Shown piece after piece: positions 27,601 through 38,325 of a stretch of DNA of 64,000 bases. The position numbers and the translations under genes are program-made. Within the stretch, counting starts at the first letter, position 1. Each line of letters opens with the position of its first letter. A model generated the notes under the pieces. It was not told the origin of the DNA, searched no databases, and saw only the letters and a list, made by a program, of their open reading frames with translations. The stretch covers positions 186,001-250,000 of the forward strand of contig JAHLKC010000020.1 in the NCBI GenBank assembly GCA_025449115.1. The letters are read 5' to 3'. The DNA comes from Chytridium lagenaria (lineage: Eukaryota; Chytridiomycota; Chytridiomycetes; Chytridiales; Chytridiaceae).

Positions 27601-28566
27601 TGCACAGAAAGAATACCTACAGGTTGCGTTTGGGGTTGAGGAAGAAATGGAAGTGGAAGCGCTTTTAATTTTCACCTCCCGTCTCGATATCTTGCTCTCC
27701 ACCCACGCGCGGTCCTCTCCGAGACAATCACTTTTCGCATATTCAAACGGGGATGGCAACGCAAATGATTCAAACACAGAAAGATTAATGCAGGATGCAT
27801 AGAGGTGGGTGACTTCAGGAAACTCCCAGTCCATGGCATTGATCCATAAAAGAAGTAGCTGCATACCCTCGTGGCGAAGCTTTGCATGGTTGGTTTGTAT
27901 TAACAAGGATTGGATGATGGAGACTAGATTTAAGCGACGGCGAGTTAAATGCGTTCGAGAAATAAATTCAAACAAATATTACATATTAGACGAGCCACTC
28001 ACATAAACTCTTTCGCTGCCATCCTTGTTTGATCTTATCCTCCAAATAAGCAATCGCCTTTCCGAGAACCGTCAACGTCTTCAAAAACTCTGTCGCTTCT
28101 TTACAGCTGATAGATATTGATCGATCCGCCTTGTCCTTTACTGGGATTTGGATGCATTAAACTATTTGCATTTAAATATAGGATAGCAACCTCGCAACTT
28201 CTCAGCCTGATAAGAGAATGTCTCTGAGAGGACGTAAAATATTTGCTGGTCGTGCTCCTGAAAGAACTTTTCCTGATCAGCATCCGATGCAGAGTCTGTT
28301 GGGGGGTTGATAATGTTAGCCCAATATTTATACAGCTCTTAAGGACGAAATCCGTTCGGTAGGTAGATGACATTGCAACAATTGCATCAACAAAACGAGG
28401 AGAGACGCTGGGCTCACTCATCGTTAACGCTTCCAAAGAATATATCTACCTATAAAGCTTAGGAGAGAATTCATCCGATGCTTTGGCCTCTGTTATCATC
28501 CAGGAAGCCTCTCGCCTTCTTAAGAGCCTTCTCTGTCCTTTTAGCCTCCGCATTGTTGTCACCCAT
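21636..28566 (-). CDS. RalGAP-alpha/tuberin-like GTPase-activating protein
   Basis: The C-terminal Rap/Ral-GAP catalytic domain (about 21790-22540) contains MKIAVVYVGPGQEDE, HIGNDHVHIIWNEHFREYRR and GPLVRLTAMHAYRAA. The Asn of HIGND is the expected catalytic Asn thumb, so the domain looks competent. The N-terminus also resembles RalGAP-alpha, with FFQEHDQQIFYVLSETFSYQ near 28250 and KLRHEGMQLLLLWINAMDW near 27850. Family members inactivate Ral/Rheb-type small GTPases, linking growth signals to TOR or membrane traffic. The middle is an alpha-solenoid with many introns. The ATG chosen is at 28564-28566 (MGDNNAEAKRTEK). The end is at 21636 after a one-base shift near 21788 that restores a family-like tail; without it the stop is at 21788. 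RalGAP-alpha fits better than TSC2. Confidence 0.85.
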
Positions 28567-29409
28567 CCCTCCAGTTGTCACTCGGCTGACAATTCCAAGA
28601 GTTATGGCGGCGCGAGGTGCGGCCTGTGGCTCTGTCCAAAACACACTACAAGTTATAAAACAGCCTCTTCAAAAGCGTGAAAGTCATAATACAGTCACGC
28701 ATTCTATGAAAGTGAAGACAGATTGGTTTAACTTAACTTTTTTTTTAGTTGAAAGAAAAAAACAAGGATCTTAATACTTTTAAATTGAATAATAAACAAC
28801 CGTTAGGAACCCCAACCGCAAGAAAGGAAAAGCTTTTGGCCATACTCAGATTTTAATAGTTTAGGGGCATCTACAAGCGCTGCGGCCTTCACTTTAAAGA
28901 AAAGTGGTCAATCCCGTAAACATGAAAAGACGAGAAACACGGCGAGGACTCGACAGCAGAAGGGCGAAAACAGTTTTGAGCAGTTAAACAAAGAGATGAT
29001 GACGATATACAAAATAACAACAAGAAAGGGCTTAAAGCATGAGTAAATGCCATGAATGGTTAGATGTCCGGTTTAATGGATCAACAGAATCCAGTCAAGC
29101 CGAATTTTACATAGGCTGAAATGGGCAAAGTGGCAGCCATGGTGCATAGTTCCTTTAAAGGTCTAGCACAGGAGCGCTAGCCTCAAATATCGCCAAGAGT
29201 TCATTACTTCGACATCTCGCCAAAGGTCTCAGATTTTTCCAGAGACAAATCTTGAAAGTGATGGTCTTTCAGTGAACCGAAAACGATCGCGAACCACTCT
29301 AACCTCCACTAGCCCATCCCACACCACACCGGATCAGTTATTCATCCTCGTTAGTGGTCCATTCAAGACTCGACCATACATACCATTCCCACCGCTCGAT
29401 TGACACAAC
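28567..29409. promoter_or_regulatory. Shared divergent promoter region
   Basis: About 840 bp separate the divergent RalGAP-like and GPHR genes. I see no ORF of substance and no specific operator. A bidirectional promoter is inferred from gene orientation alone. Confidence 0.4.
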
Positions 29410-31309
29410 ATGCCCATCCTCTCCGGACTGATTCTGACCGCATCCCAAGGCTTTTTCTTCTATCTCGGCCAAATACTATTCAGCAAGTACATTGAAGCCG
29501 CAGGGAATGCTGGATCGAGATTCAGGTCGGCATCGTCAAAGACTTTGAACACAGTGAGGCCTTTAGCAAGACTAGCGTTCTGCGGAACGTTTGCGTCGTC
29601 TTGTGTGTTATTTGAGTTGTTGACTTTTGATATTATTGGATTCGCGGCGCCAAGGTATGTGTCAATACAATCTTCTTTTGGTTATGTAAACCTGCACGGT
29701 TCCTTCGTTCATCCCTTTTATTTATAGCTCGCGTCTCTTTTTCTGGAAACTACATCTTCACCTCGCATTATGCAACGTCCTACTCGCTCTCCCATTCCTC
29801 CAATTCTTTGTCATATTTGAGGATGCATCAAACTGTACGTAAATGCCACCCGCCATATATCCTTGACATTTAAAAAAGCATGGGTCCGCCAAAACCGTTT
29901 TCGCATCTCCTTTGCATGTCTCTCCGTCTACCTCTTTGTAATGTGGCGTATAGGCGACGGGTTCGCCGAAGCGCCGACATCCTGGTTCCATCCATGTAAG
30001 CTTTTACCCATTCGCCTTAAACTCACTCCAAAAGGGATTTTCTCGATTGACCAAGGCATTTCCCGGATTGCTGTCGTTGGGGTGACGCTGATGGCGGTTC
30101 TATCGGGATTTGGTGCAGTCAACACACCTTATACGACATTGTTTTTCTTTTTGAAGGGGGTGACAGCAGATCATGTGCTTCAGGCTGAGAGAGAGTTGGA
30201 TGGGACTGCAGATATGATTATGGAGAAGAAGAGAAAGCTTGCGGATTTTTTGAAAAGAAAGTCGGATAGAGAAACGGTGAGTTTGATTAAAGTACATCCT
30301 TTTTGTTTCGTCAATGTATATTATACTTAAAAATAATTGCAGCACACCGGAAATACCAGTTTTGTACGGCGAATGGTGACAAGCGTATCTTCTAGCCTTT
30401 CGATGGGTTTGGTTGATGGTAAAGTGAACACTGCTTTTAAATATCTTTGTCTACTATCTAACATAGTAATTTCACACAGAATTCGCATCTCTTAGCACTG
30501 AGATAAAAGCTCTTGAGACTCTCAGCGCGAAAATGCAGGCTAACCTCGACTCCCTGCAAGCGGAAAGGGTAACCTCTCCATCTAATAGAGCTTTATCTAA
30601 CTCCTTTTAGAGCCGTTTCCTCGATTCCAAAACCGCAAAAGGCAAATTCTTCAACATTGTCGGCTATTTTTTCTCTATATACTGCTTATACAAAATCATC
30701 ACTGTAAGCCCTTTGAGCCTTTTTCTCACATCTAACATCCTTTTAGTCGTTCCTTAATCTTATCCTTCGTCGCTCCGCAGGCGGTACCGACCCCGTGACC
30801 CACACCCTTAATGTCGCAGTCCACAGCCTCGGTTACGATCTCGACGTTGAGCAAGTATCTCAGCAGCTTTCGTTTGCGTTTGTCGGAGCCTTGGTCGTGT
30901 TTTCGATACGAGGGGTGTTGATTCAATTCGCAAAGGTAGTCTCTTAATCACACATGTAGTATTTAACGTTTGTTTGGAAGGTGTTTCGACGCTTCTCCGG
31001 TTCCATTTCAACCGACAGCATCATCTTATTCCTGACACACCTCATGGGAATGTATTTTATTTCCACCGTTCTCATGATGCGTATGAACCTTGCCCCACAA
31101 TACCGGAAGCGCCACCCTACCACCAACAACCCCGTCTAACATTCCATAGTACCATGATGACAACGGTCCTCGGAAACCCTCTTTTTGACTATTACGCTCG
31201 TTGGTTCGACGTCATCTTCCTCATTTCCGTTCTCGCCTCCGTAGCCTTTATTGTCCTTTTTGAATCTATGCAACGGATGGATGGAGTGGTAGACAGTCAT
31301 GGGATTTAG
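29410..31309 (+). CDS. Golgi pH regulator (GPHR/GPR89 family)
   Basis: GPHR is a multi-pass Golgi anion channel-like protein needed for luminal acidification; plant relatives (GTG) were proposed as GTPase-linked receptors. The sequence follows the family end to end. It has an N-terminal helix (ILSGLILTASQGFFFYLGQ), then GVTLMAVLSGFGAVNTPYT (near 30090), a Lys-rich linker (MIMEKKRKLADFLKRK), GKFFNIVGYFFSIYCLYKI (near 30650), FAFVGALVVFSIRGVLIQFA (near 30870), LTHLMGMYFISTVLMMRM and the closing YYARWFDVIFLISVL. At least seven short introns are visible. Near 31130 the open frame changes just before the last exon, through a small intron or a one-base indel. The start ATG at 29410 immediately precedes the first membrane helix, as in relatives. 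Confidence 0.93.
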
Positions 31310-31710
31310 GGGGAAGAGGCGGTGGGGTATAGAGCTGGGGATGGCTTGTTGGGAGGGAAAGCGTATGATTGAGAGCATACCCTGCTTTTTAGTTGTTTCT
31401 TTCTTCTGCGCTTTTATTGTATTTATTGAATTTTTGGGGGGATCCAACAAGCCGCATTTAATTACAACACCATATATAGAGGACGAACAAAAATTCGCAG
31501 ATGAGTATATCTTTGTTTTTTTCCCAACAAAAATATTACACAATATAATCAATTCATCAATCATAAAACCCAACCAAAAAATCGAGATGTGGGTATTTTT
31601 ATCATCTTGACACATCTGTCTCGCGTCATCCCCAGAAAAGAATCTTTAAAAAATAAAGGCGACTGCTTGCAGGAAACGCCAGAATCATCAACGCGCTAAA
31701 TCAAGGGGTC
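31310..31710. other. Convergent intergenic region
   Basis: This is AT-rich sequence between the 3' ends of GPHR (+) and the mitochondrial uS15 gene (-). It presumably holds both polyadenylation regions. No gene is supported. Confidence 0.5.
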
Positions 31711-33058
31711 TTAGACGCGGATACTGTCGGGATCGATACCAAGGGCATGGCAGGACTCGACGAACCTCGAAAGATCCTAAGAATTAAAAATGAGACGTAA
31801 GTACAAATCACGAAAAATCAGAAAATCTAAACATACCTTTCGCCTCAGGTACTTGAGCATCGCAGTACGCTTCGACAGAATTTGCTGAAGTTGCCTCTTT
31901 GTGGACTTATCTTTTACAAACTTCGCGAGGTGCGCCTTCATCGCCTCAATCTTGACAGTAAAAAATCGCGGCTTGAAACAAAAAACACGGTTAGATGCTC
32001 AGCTCACCTGTCACAAGGGAGAAACGGTAGAGTATTAAAAAGACGGGAAAAGCTTACCTTGAACTTCTGGACTTCCCGTATCAAACGGCCTCCTACCAAA
32101 CACCTCCACCATCCTCGCTCTATTCCACTTATGCAGCCCCTTCATCCCCGAATTTTCCAATGCCGTTAACCGTCTCACCATCTCCGCCTGTTCCCCAACA
32201 TCCTCCGTCGTCTTGGTCCCGTTACTCATCTCCTTAACAGCCTTTGTCGCCTCCCCAAACAAAAACTTAGCGTCCGAATCCGTCAACCCAAATCCAAACG
32301 CCGGGCCCTGCGACGTTGTGGGGACTTTAGGGTAAGGTGCGGTGGGCTTTTTAGAACGTAAAAAGGCCGGGACGGGGAGGGGTTGGGATGGTGTGATGAA
32401 AGATTCATGGTCGGAGGCGGGGATGGTGAGGAAGGTGTTGGGACCGGTGGTTTTGGTGGTGTCCTCAAGCGCGTCTGTTCGCATTGAGCGAATTGATTTC
32501 GATGAGCGGGTTGAAGCAGTTGTGTCTGCATCTGTAGTTCCCTGTTCCTTTTGATGCGATTTTAGCGCTTCCAAAGTTGCCATCAAATCATACGGGACAA
32601 CAGGGGCAGGTCGAGGGTTTTCCAACGTTGCTAAATGGGCAGCACTTTTGGCTTACTCGGCGGAGGATGACCAGCATGATACGGAGGATTCAACGACGTT
32701 GATGCATGATGGGCAACAAGGGTCCGTTCCTTTGCTCTCAGTCTCATTTGATGGACTTGGTTTGGGATGATTCGGTTTTCTTTTTCGAGGATTTAGTGAC
32801 TTCTTCGCCACCGAGACGCTTTGTTTGACGTTTAAGGATACGGTTGGCGAGGATTGCTTCTCGTTTTTCTTGACGGTCGTCTCGGCGACGGTTGGGGGCG
32901 ACGTAGAGGGCAGGGAAGCGGGAGGAAGAGATGGGGGTGGTGCGGAAGGTTCGGATGGTTGTGAGGTTGGATGCAATTGTGGGATGAGGCTTCGGTGTCC
33001 ATGGTACGGATCTTTGGAACAGCATTGACATGGCTGTCGTTCTTGCTGTTGAAGTCAT
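31711..33058 (-). CDS. Mitochondrial small-subunit ribosomal protein uS15m
   Basis: uS15 binds the central domain of small-subunit rRNA. The signature DTGSPEVQ lies at about 32065-32085, directly before an intron. The following exons read VKIEAMKAHLAKFVKDK, RQLQQILSKRTAMLKYLRR and KDLSRFVESCHALGIDP, matching the helical S15 core. The long N-terminal extension opens with a presequence-like stretch (MTSTARTTAMSMLFQRSVP), pointing to mitochondria, and is Lys/Ser/Pro-rich. Mitochondrial S15 proteins are normally longer than bacterial ones. The frame changes near 32750-32640, where an intron or indel lies between the Lys-rich extension and MENPRPAPVVPYD. Start ATG at 33058, stop at 31711. Confidence 0.9.
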
Positions 33059-33312
33059 GGTCGCGGGTGAGTACCGAGGCGGCATCGTTTTCCTATTTTT
33101 TTTTTTGGCAAACTGCAAAAATAGAAAAAAGCGTCCTTGTATCTCTGGTGCTTGTCACCGCCAGCGACCGAAATTCCGATCTCTTTTCAACAGTACTTCA
33201 TCGTCAGCCGTTGCTCTAAGCTTGCGCCTTTGTTGTCGTAAACACCCCGTCATCTCTGCATCAACGGGATCCTATTGTGAATTTAAGGAATTTTAAAAGA
33301 AGGGAGGAGAGG

Positions 33313-33486
33313 ATGCCTGTGAACCAAGAGGAAGAAGCGCCATGGCCATTAGCACTTGGACACCCACCATCATACTTTGAGAATCTTTTAGAGAAGGCGG
33401 AAAGAGAGGCACGGCTATCGGGACTTCTCTTGGAGTATGGGTCAGTGTTCAACTCTCTCATCCGGTTTTTTGAGGCGGTTCTGTGA
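33313..33486 (+). CDS. Possible small protein, unknown
   Basis: The open stretch begins MPVNQEEEAPWPLALG and runs through an amphipathic helix (YFENLLEKAEREARLSG) to a stop at 33486. The same frame is open upstream to about 33220 and could be a terminal exon of a small gene divergent from uS15m. A minus-strand frame also overlaps but looks less protein-like. I do not recognise a family. Confidence 0.35.
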   Translation: MPVNQEEEAPWPLALGHPPSYFENLLEKAEREARLSGLLLEYGSVFNSLIRFFEAVL

Positions 33487-33644
33487 ACGGACTCCTTGCG
33501 AGCATCCTCTATGTGTCCGATGTCATAGTCTGCTGGCTGAAGCAATTTAAAACTTAGCAACCTCAGAATGGATGCCACTTGTATGCACTCAGGACATTTG
33601 CTACTATATAATTACTGGCTTTGAGTAAAATAGCTAACCGCGAA

Positions 33645-34035
33645 ATGTCAAACATCTTCATTCAAAACACTACAGGATTCGCGGCAGGTGCTGGTGCATT
33701 TCTTTATCGCAAAGAAACAAGGAGTCATGCTCAACGCAAGGCCTCTAAATATCTACCACGCCGGCATCGTAACGTCACGTGAGTATAGCTTTTCATTTTC
33801 TCGTTCGTGTTCTATCTCAGTGCGTACCTTCGTTACATACTTTGAATTTGTTCTCCTTTCTTTTCTGTCTTTTCTTTCTTCTGTTTGAATGAACGTTGAA
33901 CATCGTGTATGTAGTCACTGGACTCTGCGCATCCCAACTCGGCACCCACTACACCTTCCTTGTCAAACATCAAGACATTAATGAACAGAGAAGAAGAGAG
34001 GCTCATCTTCGAGCAGAGTATAAGAAAAGATGAAT
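33645..34035 (+). CDS. Small two-exon membrane protein, probably mitochondrial
   Basis: Exon 1 starts MSNIFIQNTTGFAAGAGAF and, after a one-base shift, continues FFIAKKQGVMLNARPLNIYH up to a GT donor near 33779. The second exon starts near 33915 (TGLCASQLGTHYTFLVKHQD) and ends in a highly basic tail (QRRREAHLRAEYKKR) with TGA at 34033-34035. There are two weakly hydrophobic segments. Size, hydrophobicity and the charged C-terminus recall accessory subunits of mitochondrial membrane complexes, but I cannot assign one. The exon boundaries are tentative. Confidence 0.45.
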
Positions 34036-34906
34036 ATGTGAGGACAGTGCGGGACTTTGGGGGGAACTAAGTGATAGACAACGTATGTGGTTATGTGGGA
34101 TTTAGCTGTTGAAGATTTGAAATGCATGTATATAGAATTCATGACACGTAGAGTGAGAGTTGGAAGAGATTTTTTTATTTTTGGTGGCATATATGCTCGA
34201 GATGTTTATCGCAGGAGGTATTTGTACGAAGATGATGTTGAGAAAGATTGTTCATTTGCAGGCAATTGTAAGGAGTATTGTGAGGTTTTTCTCTTAAAAT
34301 CAAATATACGTTACGATGCCATGTAGCTCTATCCATACGCCTTTATCCTGTATTCAACGCAATTTCCTTCTACTCATTAGAGTAGTTTTAGTTAAAGCTC
34401 CAAAGTTGAGCAAAGATGATTACAGACTTTTAGGTGGCTCTTGCATGTACCGGCAGCGCCAGCAGCATTGCTTGAGCTCACACAATAATAATAATGGAGC
34501 AGTCCACAGAAGACTGAAATAAGTTAGTTATATTTACATGGATTTACCTTTTATTGTGCATGGTTGTCCGTCCAGCGCCTTTCGTCATAGACGGAATTAT
34601 AGACGTCAGGATTAAGTAGCTGACTTTGATCAAAGGAGGATCAGCTGGTGTGGTTGAATGGCTTTGACGCGTCCTATGTCATAAAAAAAGTACACCTCCC
34701 TTTACGCCGCCAAGAACATCTCATCGTGTCAACTGCCATTTTCCAAAGGAACGGTGGCGAGTTGCAAATAGAAAAATCTTTAAAAACAGCCATGCCGCCC
34801 GAAGTAATATTTCTTAGCCTTGACATTCCGCCTCACACTCGCTAACAGACTTATAAAGACGTTTCTTTCTCCTCTGTCCTTCATTCCCCGTCTTTACTTA
34901 ACAATA
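34036..34906. other. Intergenic region
   Basis: Only short open frames with poor coding character are present. I see no repeat or RNA gene. The last 60 bases are CT-rich and likely form the leader of the SAM gene at 34907. Confidence 0.4.
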
Positions 34907-35430
34907 ATGTCCATCTCCGTCATGTCCACCCCTTCAACCTTCACCTCCCAATTCTACCAGACGTCAATACCTTCCCTCGCCACGATTACTACATCAGCTT
35001 CCCTCTCTACGACGACTACAGCGATCACCAGACCTACCAACACCACGTAAGACTCTTTCTAATACCTAAGCGGTTAAACTAAACATGTTAAAGCAACATC
35101 CCCCAAACCTCCCCATCTCCCATCCTCCCCTCTCCACCGTCTCCCAATGGTCACAACACTGTATCATCCTGGCTCCGCAGCTGCGGCATAGAAGAATCCA
35201 TCATCCGCATCTTAAACCGTAAGTCATCCCGTTTTCTCATTGACTTTTACTCAACCATTGCCTTTTTTTAGATGAGGATGTGGATGGACGGAAACTCCTT
35301 GCTTTGAGTGAGGCAAGGCTTGAGATGTATGGGATTACGGGTGATATGAGGGCGTGTATACTTAGTCATGTGGATTGGTTGAGACGTGATATTCGGAGAA
35401 GGACGATGGGGGAGGTGGAAGTCGTGTAGT
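34907..35430 (+). CDS. SAM-domain-only member of the receptor-like family
   Basis: Three exons are resolved: 34907-35046, 35094 to about 35219, and about 35273-35430. The first encodes a Ser/Thr-rich leader (TITTSASLSTTTTAIT). The other two form a SAM domain: VSSWLRSCGIEESIIRIL, then after the intron EDVDGRKLLALSEARLEMYG and ILSHVDWLRRDI. SAM domains mediate homo- or hetero-oligomerisation. The intron falls at the same place as in the other family members, just before the x-x-D-G turn. Unlike those, it lacks the Cys-rich domain, membrane helix and PPxY tail, so it is a truncated paralogue or a soluble partner. It is convergent with the next gene, with overlapping ends. Confidence 0.7.
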
Positions 35431-36970
35431 CGTGTCGATGGAGTGTAGAGATATATACCCGTTTATTTTTGTAATATATTAGTTTGACGTCTCGTGAAGT
35501 TGTTTTTGGGTATAAAGCACGGACATTAAAATCTATACAATGTAGACCGTTTAAATCATCACAAACAAAAGATATGCTATCCCATCCTATTCTATTTTTT
35601 CTATGTAAATTGGGTATATAAATACAAAACAGAGATTCAACAACGGTATCAAACTCCTGCGCCACATAAGGCGGAGGTGCCATCTCACTTTGCGTTTTCA
35701 CAACAGGTCGTACCCTCACCCCATCCGAAGTAGAAGGTTGCGAATGCATACTATTCCTCAACTCATCCACATTCTGAATCATAACCTTCCGTAACGTCTC
35801 ATCCATGATCCCATACACCCTTTCAAGCGCAGAATCCGTGAGAAAGAGGAGTAACCTCCCATCCAGGTTTTGATCTACGTGTTTCATTAAAAAAAGGGAG
35901 GGGGAAGGGGGCGTACCGTGAAATCCTGCAACGATTTTATCATCCCAACCGGTTTCCCGCATCCAGGTGGCGACTTGATCGGGATCCCAGTCTTCTACTG
36001 ATGGTGAGGGGGTGGGTTGGGTGGATGGGTCTTGACCGTCTTTGAAGAAAATGGTCGGAGGGGGAGAAAAGATGGGGGGGTGGACCGGTTGTGGGTTTTG
36101 TGAGACCGCCATGACGCATCAGGGGGGTGTGGAGACGTCTCTAAACATTTTGGAGCCAGTGCGGCGGATGGGTGGAGGTGCCTTTAACATAATATTTTAA
36201 TTAAAGAGAGTGTGTGATGAAGTTGAGGATCAAGATGGGACTTACTGTTATAATACTTGGTGCGTCGCTAATACCCGAATCCGACTCTGTATTCCCACCA
36301 TTTCCTCGTTCAAACGAATCGATTTCACCATCTCCACACGTCTCTTCTTTGATCGTCTCCAAAGCACCACCGCTATCGACACCCCAACCGCAAGAAGCGA
36401 CACAGGGGTCGCAATGGATACCGCCAACATGGTTGACGAGATACCGGGACGATCTAAATGTTGTAACGGAGGGTGAAGGTGATGGCGGGATGACTGAGAA
36501 AACCGGAGAATTCAGGTACATGGTTGTTTCCCACGAAATTCCCCAAACGATCCCGCTGTGAATGGTTAATCCATGGTTGAACATTGAGCTTTACGTTTGA
36601 AAAAACCGTTGTAATCGTACACCCCGTTTGTGCGTGATGATTCATCAATGTTGACGGGACTACTGTAGAGAGAACATGGATCACCCTCTTTGCTTCCACA
36701 TATGATGGCTGCGCAGGCTACACTGGATGCGCAGATGGTTTTAGCGATGGTGGAGTTGGGGCGGGTGCATGCGTCTGGGAATATGGTGCAACCGTCCGAG
36801 AAGGGAGTGGAGTTTTGGAGGGCGATGGTGCCGGGGAATGAAAGGTAGGGGTAGATGTCGCCTAAAAATGTGAGGGATGTGAGGGATGGTGAGTCGGATG
36901 ATGAGGATGATGAGGTTGTTGAGGACGTGGTTGAGGATGTTGTTCTTGAGGACGTCGTTGAGGAAGACAT
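35366..36970 (-). CDS. Receptor-like membrane protein: Cys-rich domain, TM helix, SAM domain, PPxY
   Basis: The N-terminus is a Ser/Thr run, followed by the Cys-rich domain (TICASSVACAAIICGS, then CSLYSSPVNIDESSRTNG) ending in YDYNGFFK. A 39-nt intron (36556-36594) follows, then a stalk, a membrane helix (VSIATPVSLLAVGVSIAVVL) with a basic stop-transfer (WRRSKKRR), and the SAM domain (WDPDQVATWMRETGWDDKIV, then DQNLDGRLLLFLTDSALERV). Near the C-terminus is APPPYVAQ, a PPxY motif. The open frame continues about 75 residues past it to 35366, unlike the paralogues, so the true end may be nearer 35600. One-base frame shifts occur in the stalk. No classical signal peptide is seen, so the membrane helix may act as a signal anchor. 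Confidence 0.75.
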
Positions 36971-38325
36971 GGTTTGGAGATTTGAAAAGTGAAAGTGACA
37001 CAGTGTGTTACTGAGCCTTCATCCGTGCGAAATGCGTTGTGGTCTGTGATGGTGGGTGAGGTACGCATCCTGATCATCTGTGCGTACTGGATGTCGTGGT
37101 GTGATTTACAATGTGAGAAGATAATGAGTGACAACACCAAAACAACGACATGGCAGCCAAAGCACAGAAGTAATGCACTGATCTAACAGGCTAGGCTCAC
37201 CATGTCTCCTAGATGGACTGGGTGAAGTTACAATTTCACTGCAGACACTGATAACTTTCAACTACACGGGAGTGCGACCAGCTAATACGTTGACTCATTG
37301 TCAGCGATTTCATACAAAGTGATGATGGGGGAATGCTTGTTTGAAGTATGAATCAACAGCTTTCTCTACGATATCCTTCATCACACCTGCGTATATATAA
37401 ACAGCATAAATGATTGCGTACATACTGTATTATACAGTTTCTTCCGCTTATCGCATTTACACCATCAAATCAACGGAGAAAAAGGAGTCTGTGATAAGTT
37501 AAAAAAGCACCTTCCCGCCTCATATTCAGTTTCTACTCAAAAAAGAAAACAAAAGGCAAATACAAGACATGACAAAAAACTTAGAACGAATACCGTAATG
37601 AACATTCTGGTATATTTGATATAAAAAGACTTTTTTTCTGACTCTGTGGGCGAGTTCATGGTATACTGTCCTTACACATTTTTGTTTTTCATCATGTCGA
37701 ACCTTCTGTTGGACTTTTCATTCAACGTCGCCTTGGCAGGACAAAGAAGAAATGCGTACGGTTTGGTGAGAATACCCTCATTATTGTTATAAACTGGTGA
37801 TTTAACAAAGCAGAAAGTAGAACCTTGAGGATGCATTTTTAAACCCTTCGGAAATGTCAACTTTGACTATATAGGTGCAGACGAGTGGAAGAGATATGTC
37901 AAAGGGTATTTATTATAAATACCCACATGGATGAATCAAGGGGCGCATCCAGTGAAAAGGGGCTTTGGAACCAGCCAAAGTCGCCATGGAAGAAGCGGCT
38001 TTGGTGGTACAATGTGGTACATTGAGGGCTTAACATGTTTGGAAACATACCGTGCCGCCCAGGGGAAGACCGAAATCTCTGGTTTCATCTGAAACGTAAA
38101 CAAAATTAACAAGAACCTGAAACAAATACATCCCTCTTCTTTACCCTTTACCCCGATTTCTTTAATACCACTATCTTTACATTTTTTTACTCTTTTCTTT
38201 ACCCCATTTCCTTCCACCTTTTCTTTAATACCCTTTACCCCGACTTCTTTAAAACCTATCCCCATAATTCCTTCCACACTTCCATTTATAATCTTTCCCC
38301 CATCTCCATTTCTCTCACCCTCACC
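36971..38325. other. Intergenic region between divergent family members
   Basis: There is no convincing gene. A 62-codon minus frame at 37672-37860 has some protein-like character but no recognisable features. From about 38120 to 38300 the plus strand is pyrimidine-rich, with repeated TTTACCCCGA and CTTCTTTAA blocks directly upstream of the next gene, probably promoter sequence. Confidence 0.4.

Noticed and set aside
34087..34326. A 79-codon plus-strand frame as a gene
   Set aside because: It lies in AT-rich intergenic sequence, has no family features and overlaps an equally open antisense frame.
37672..37860. A 62-codon minus-strand frame as a small gene
   Set aside because: There is no homologue I recognise, no signal or membrane segment, and no splice context; a chance open frame is possible.
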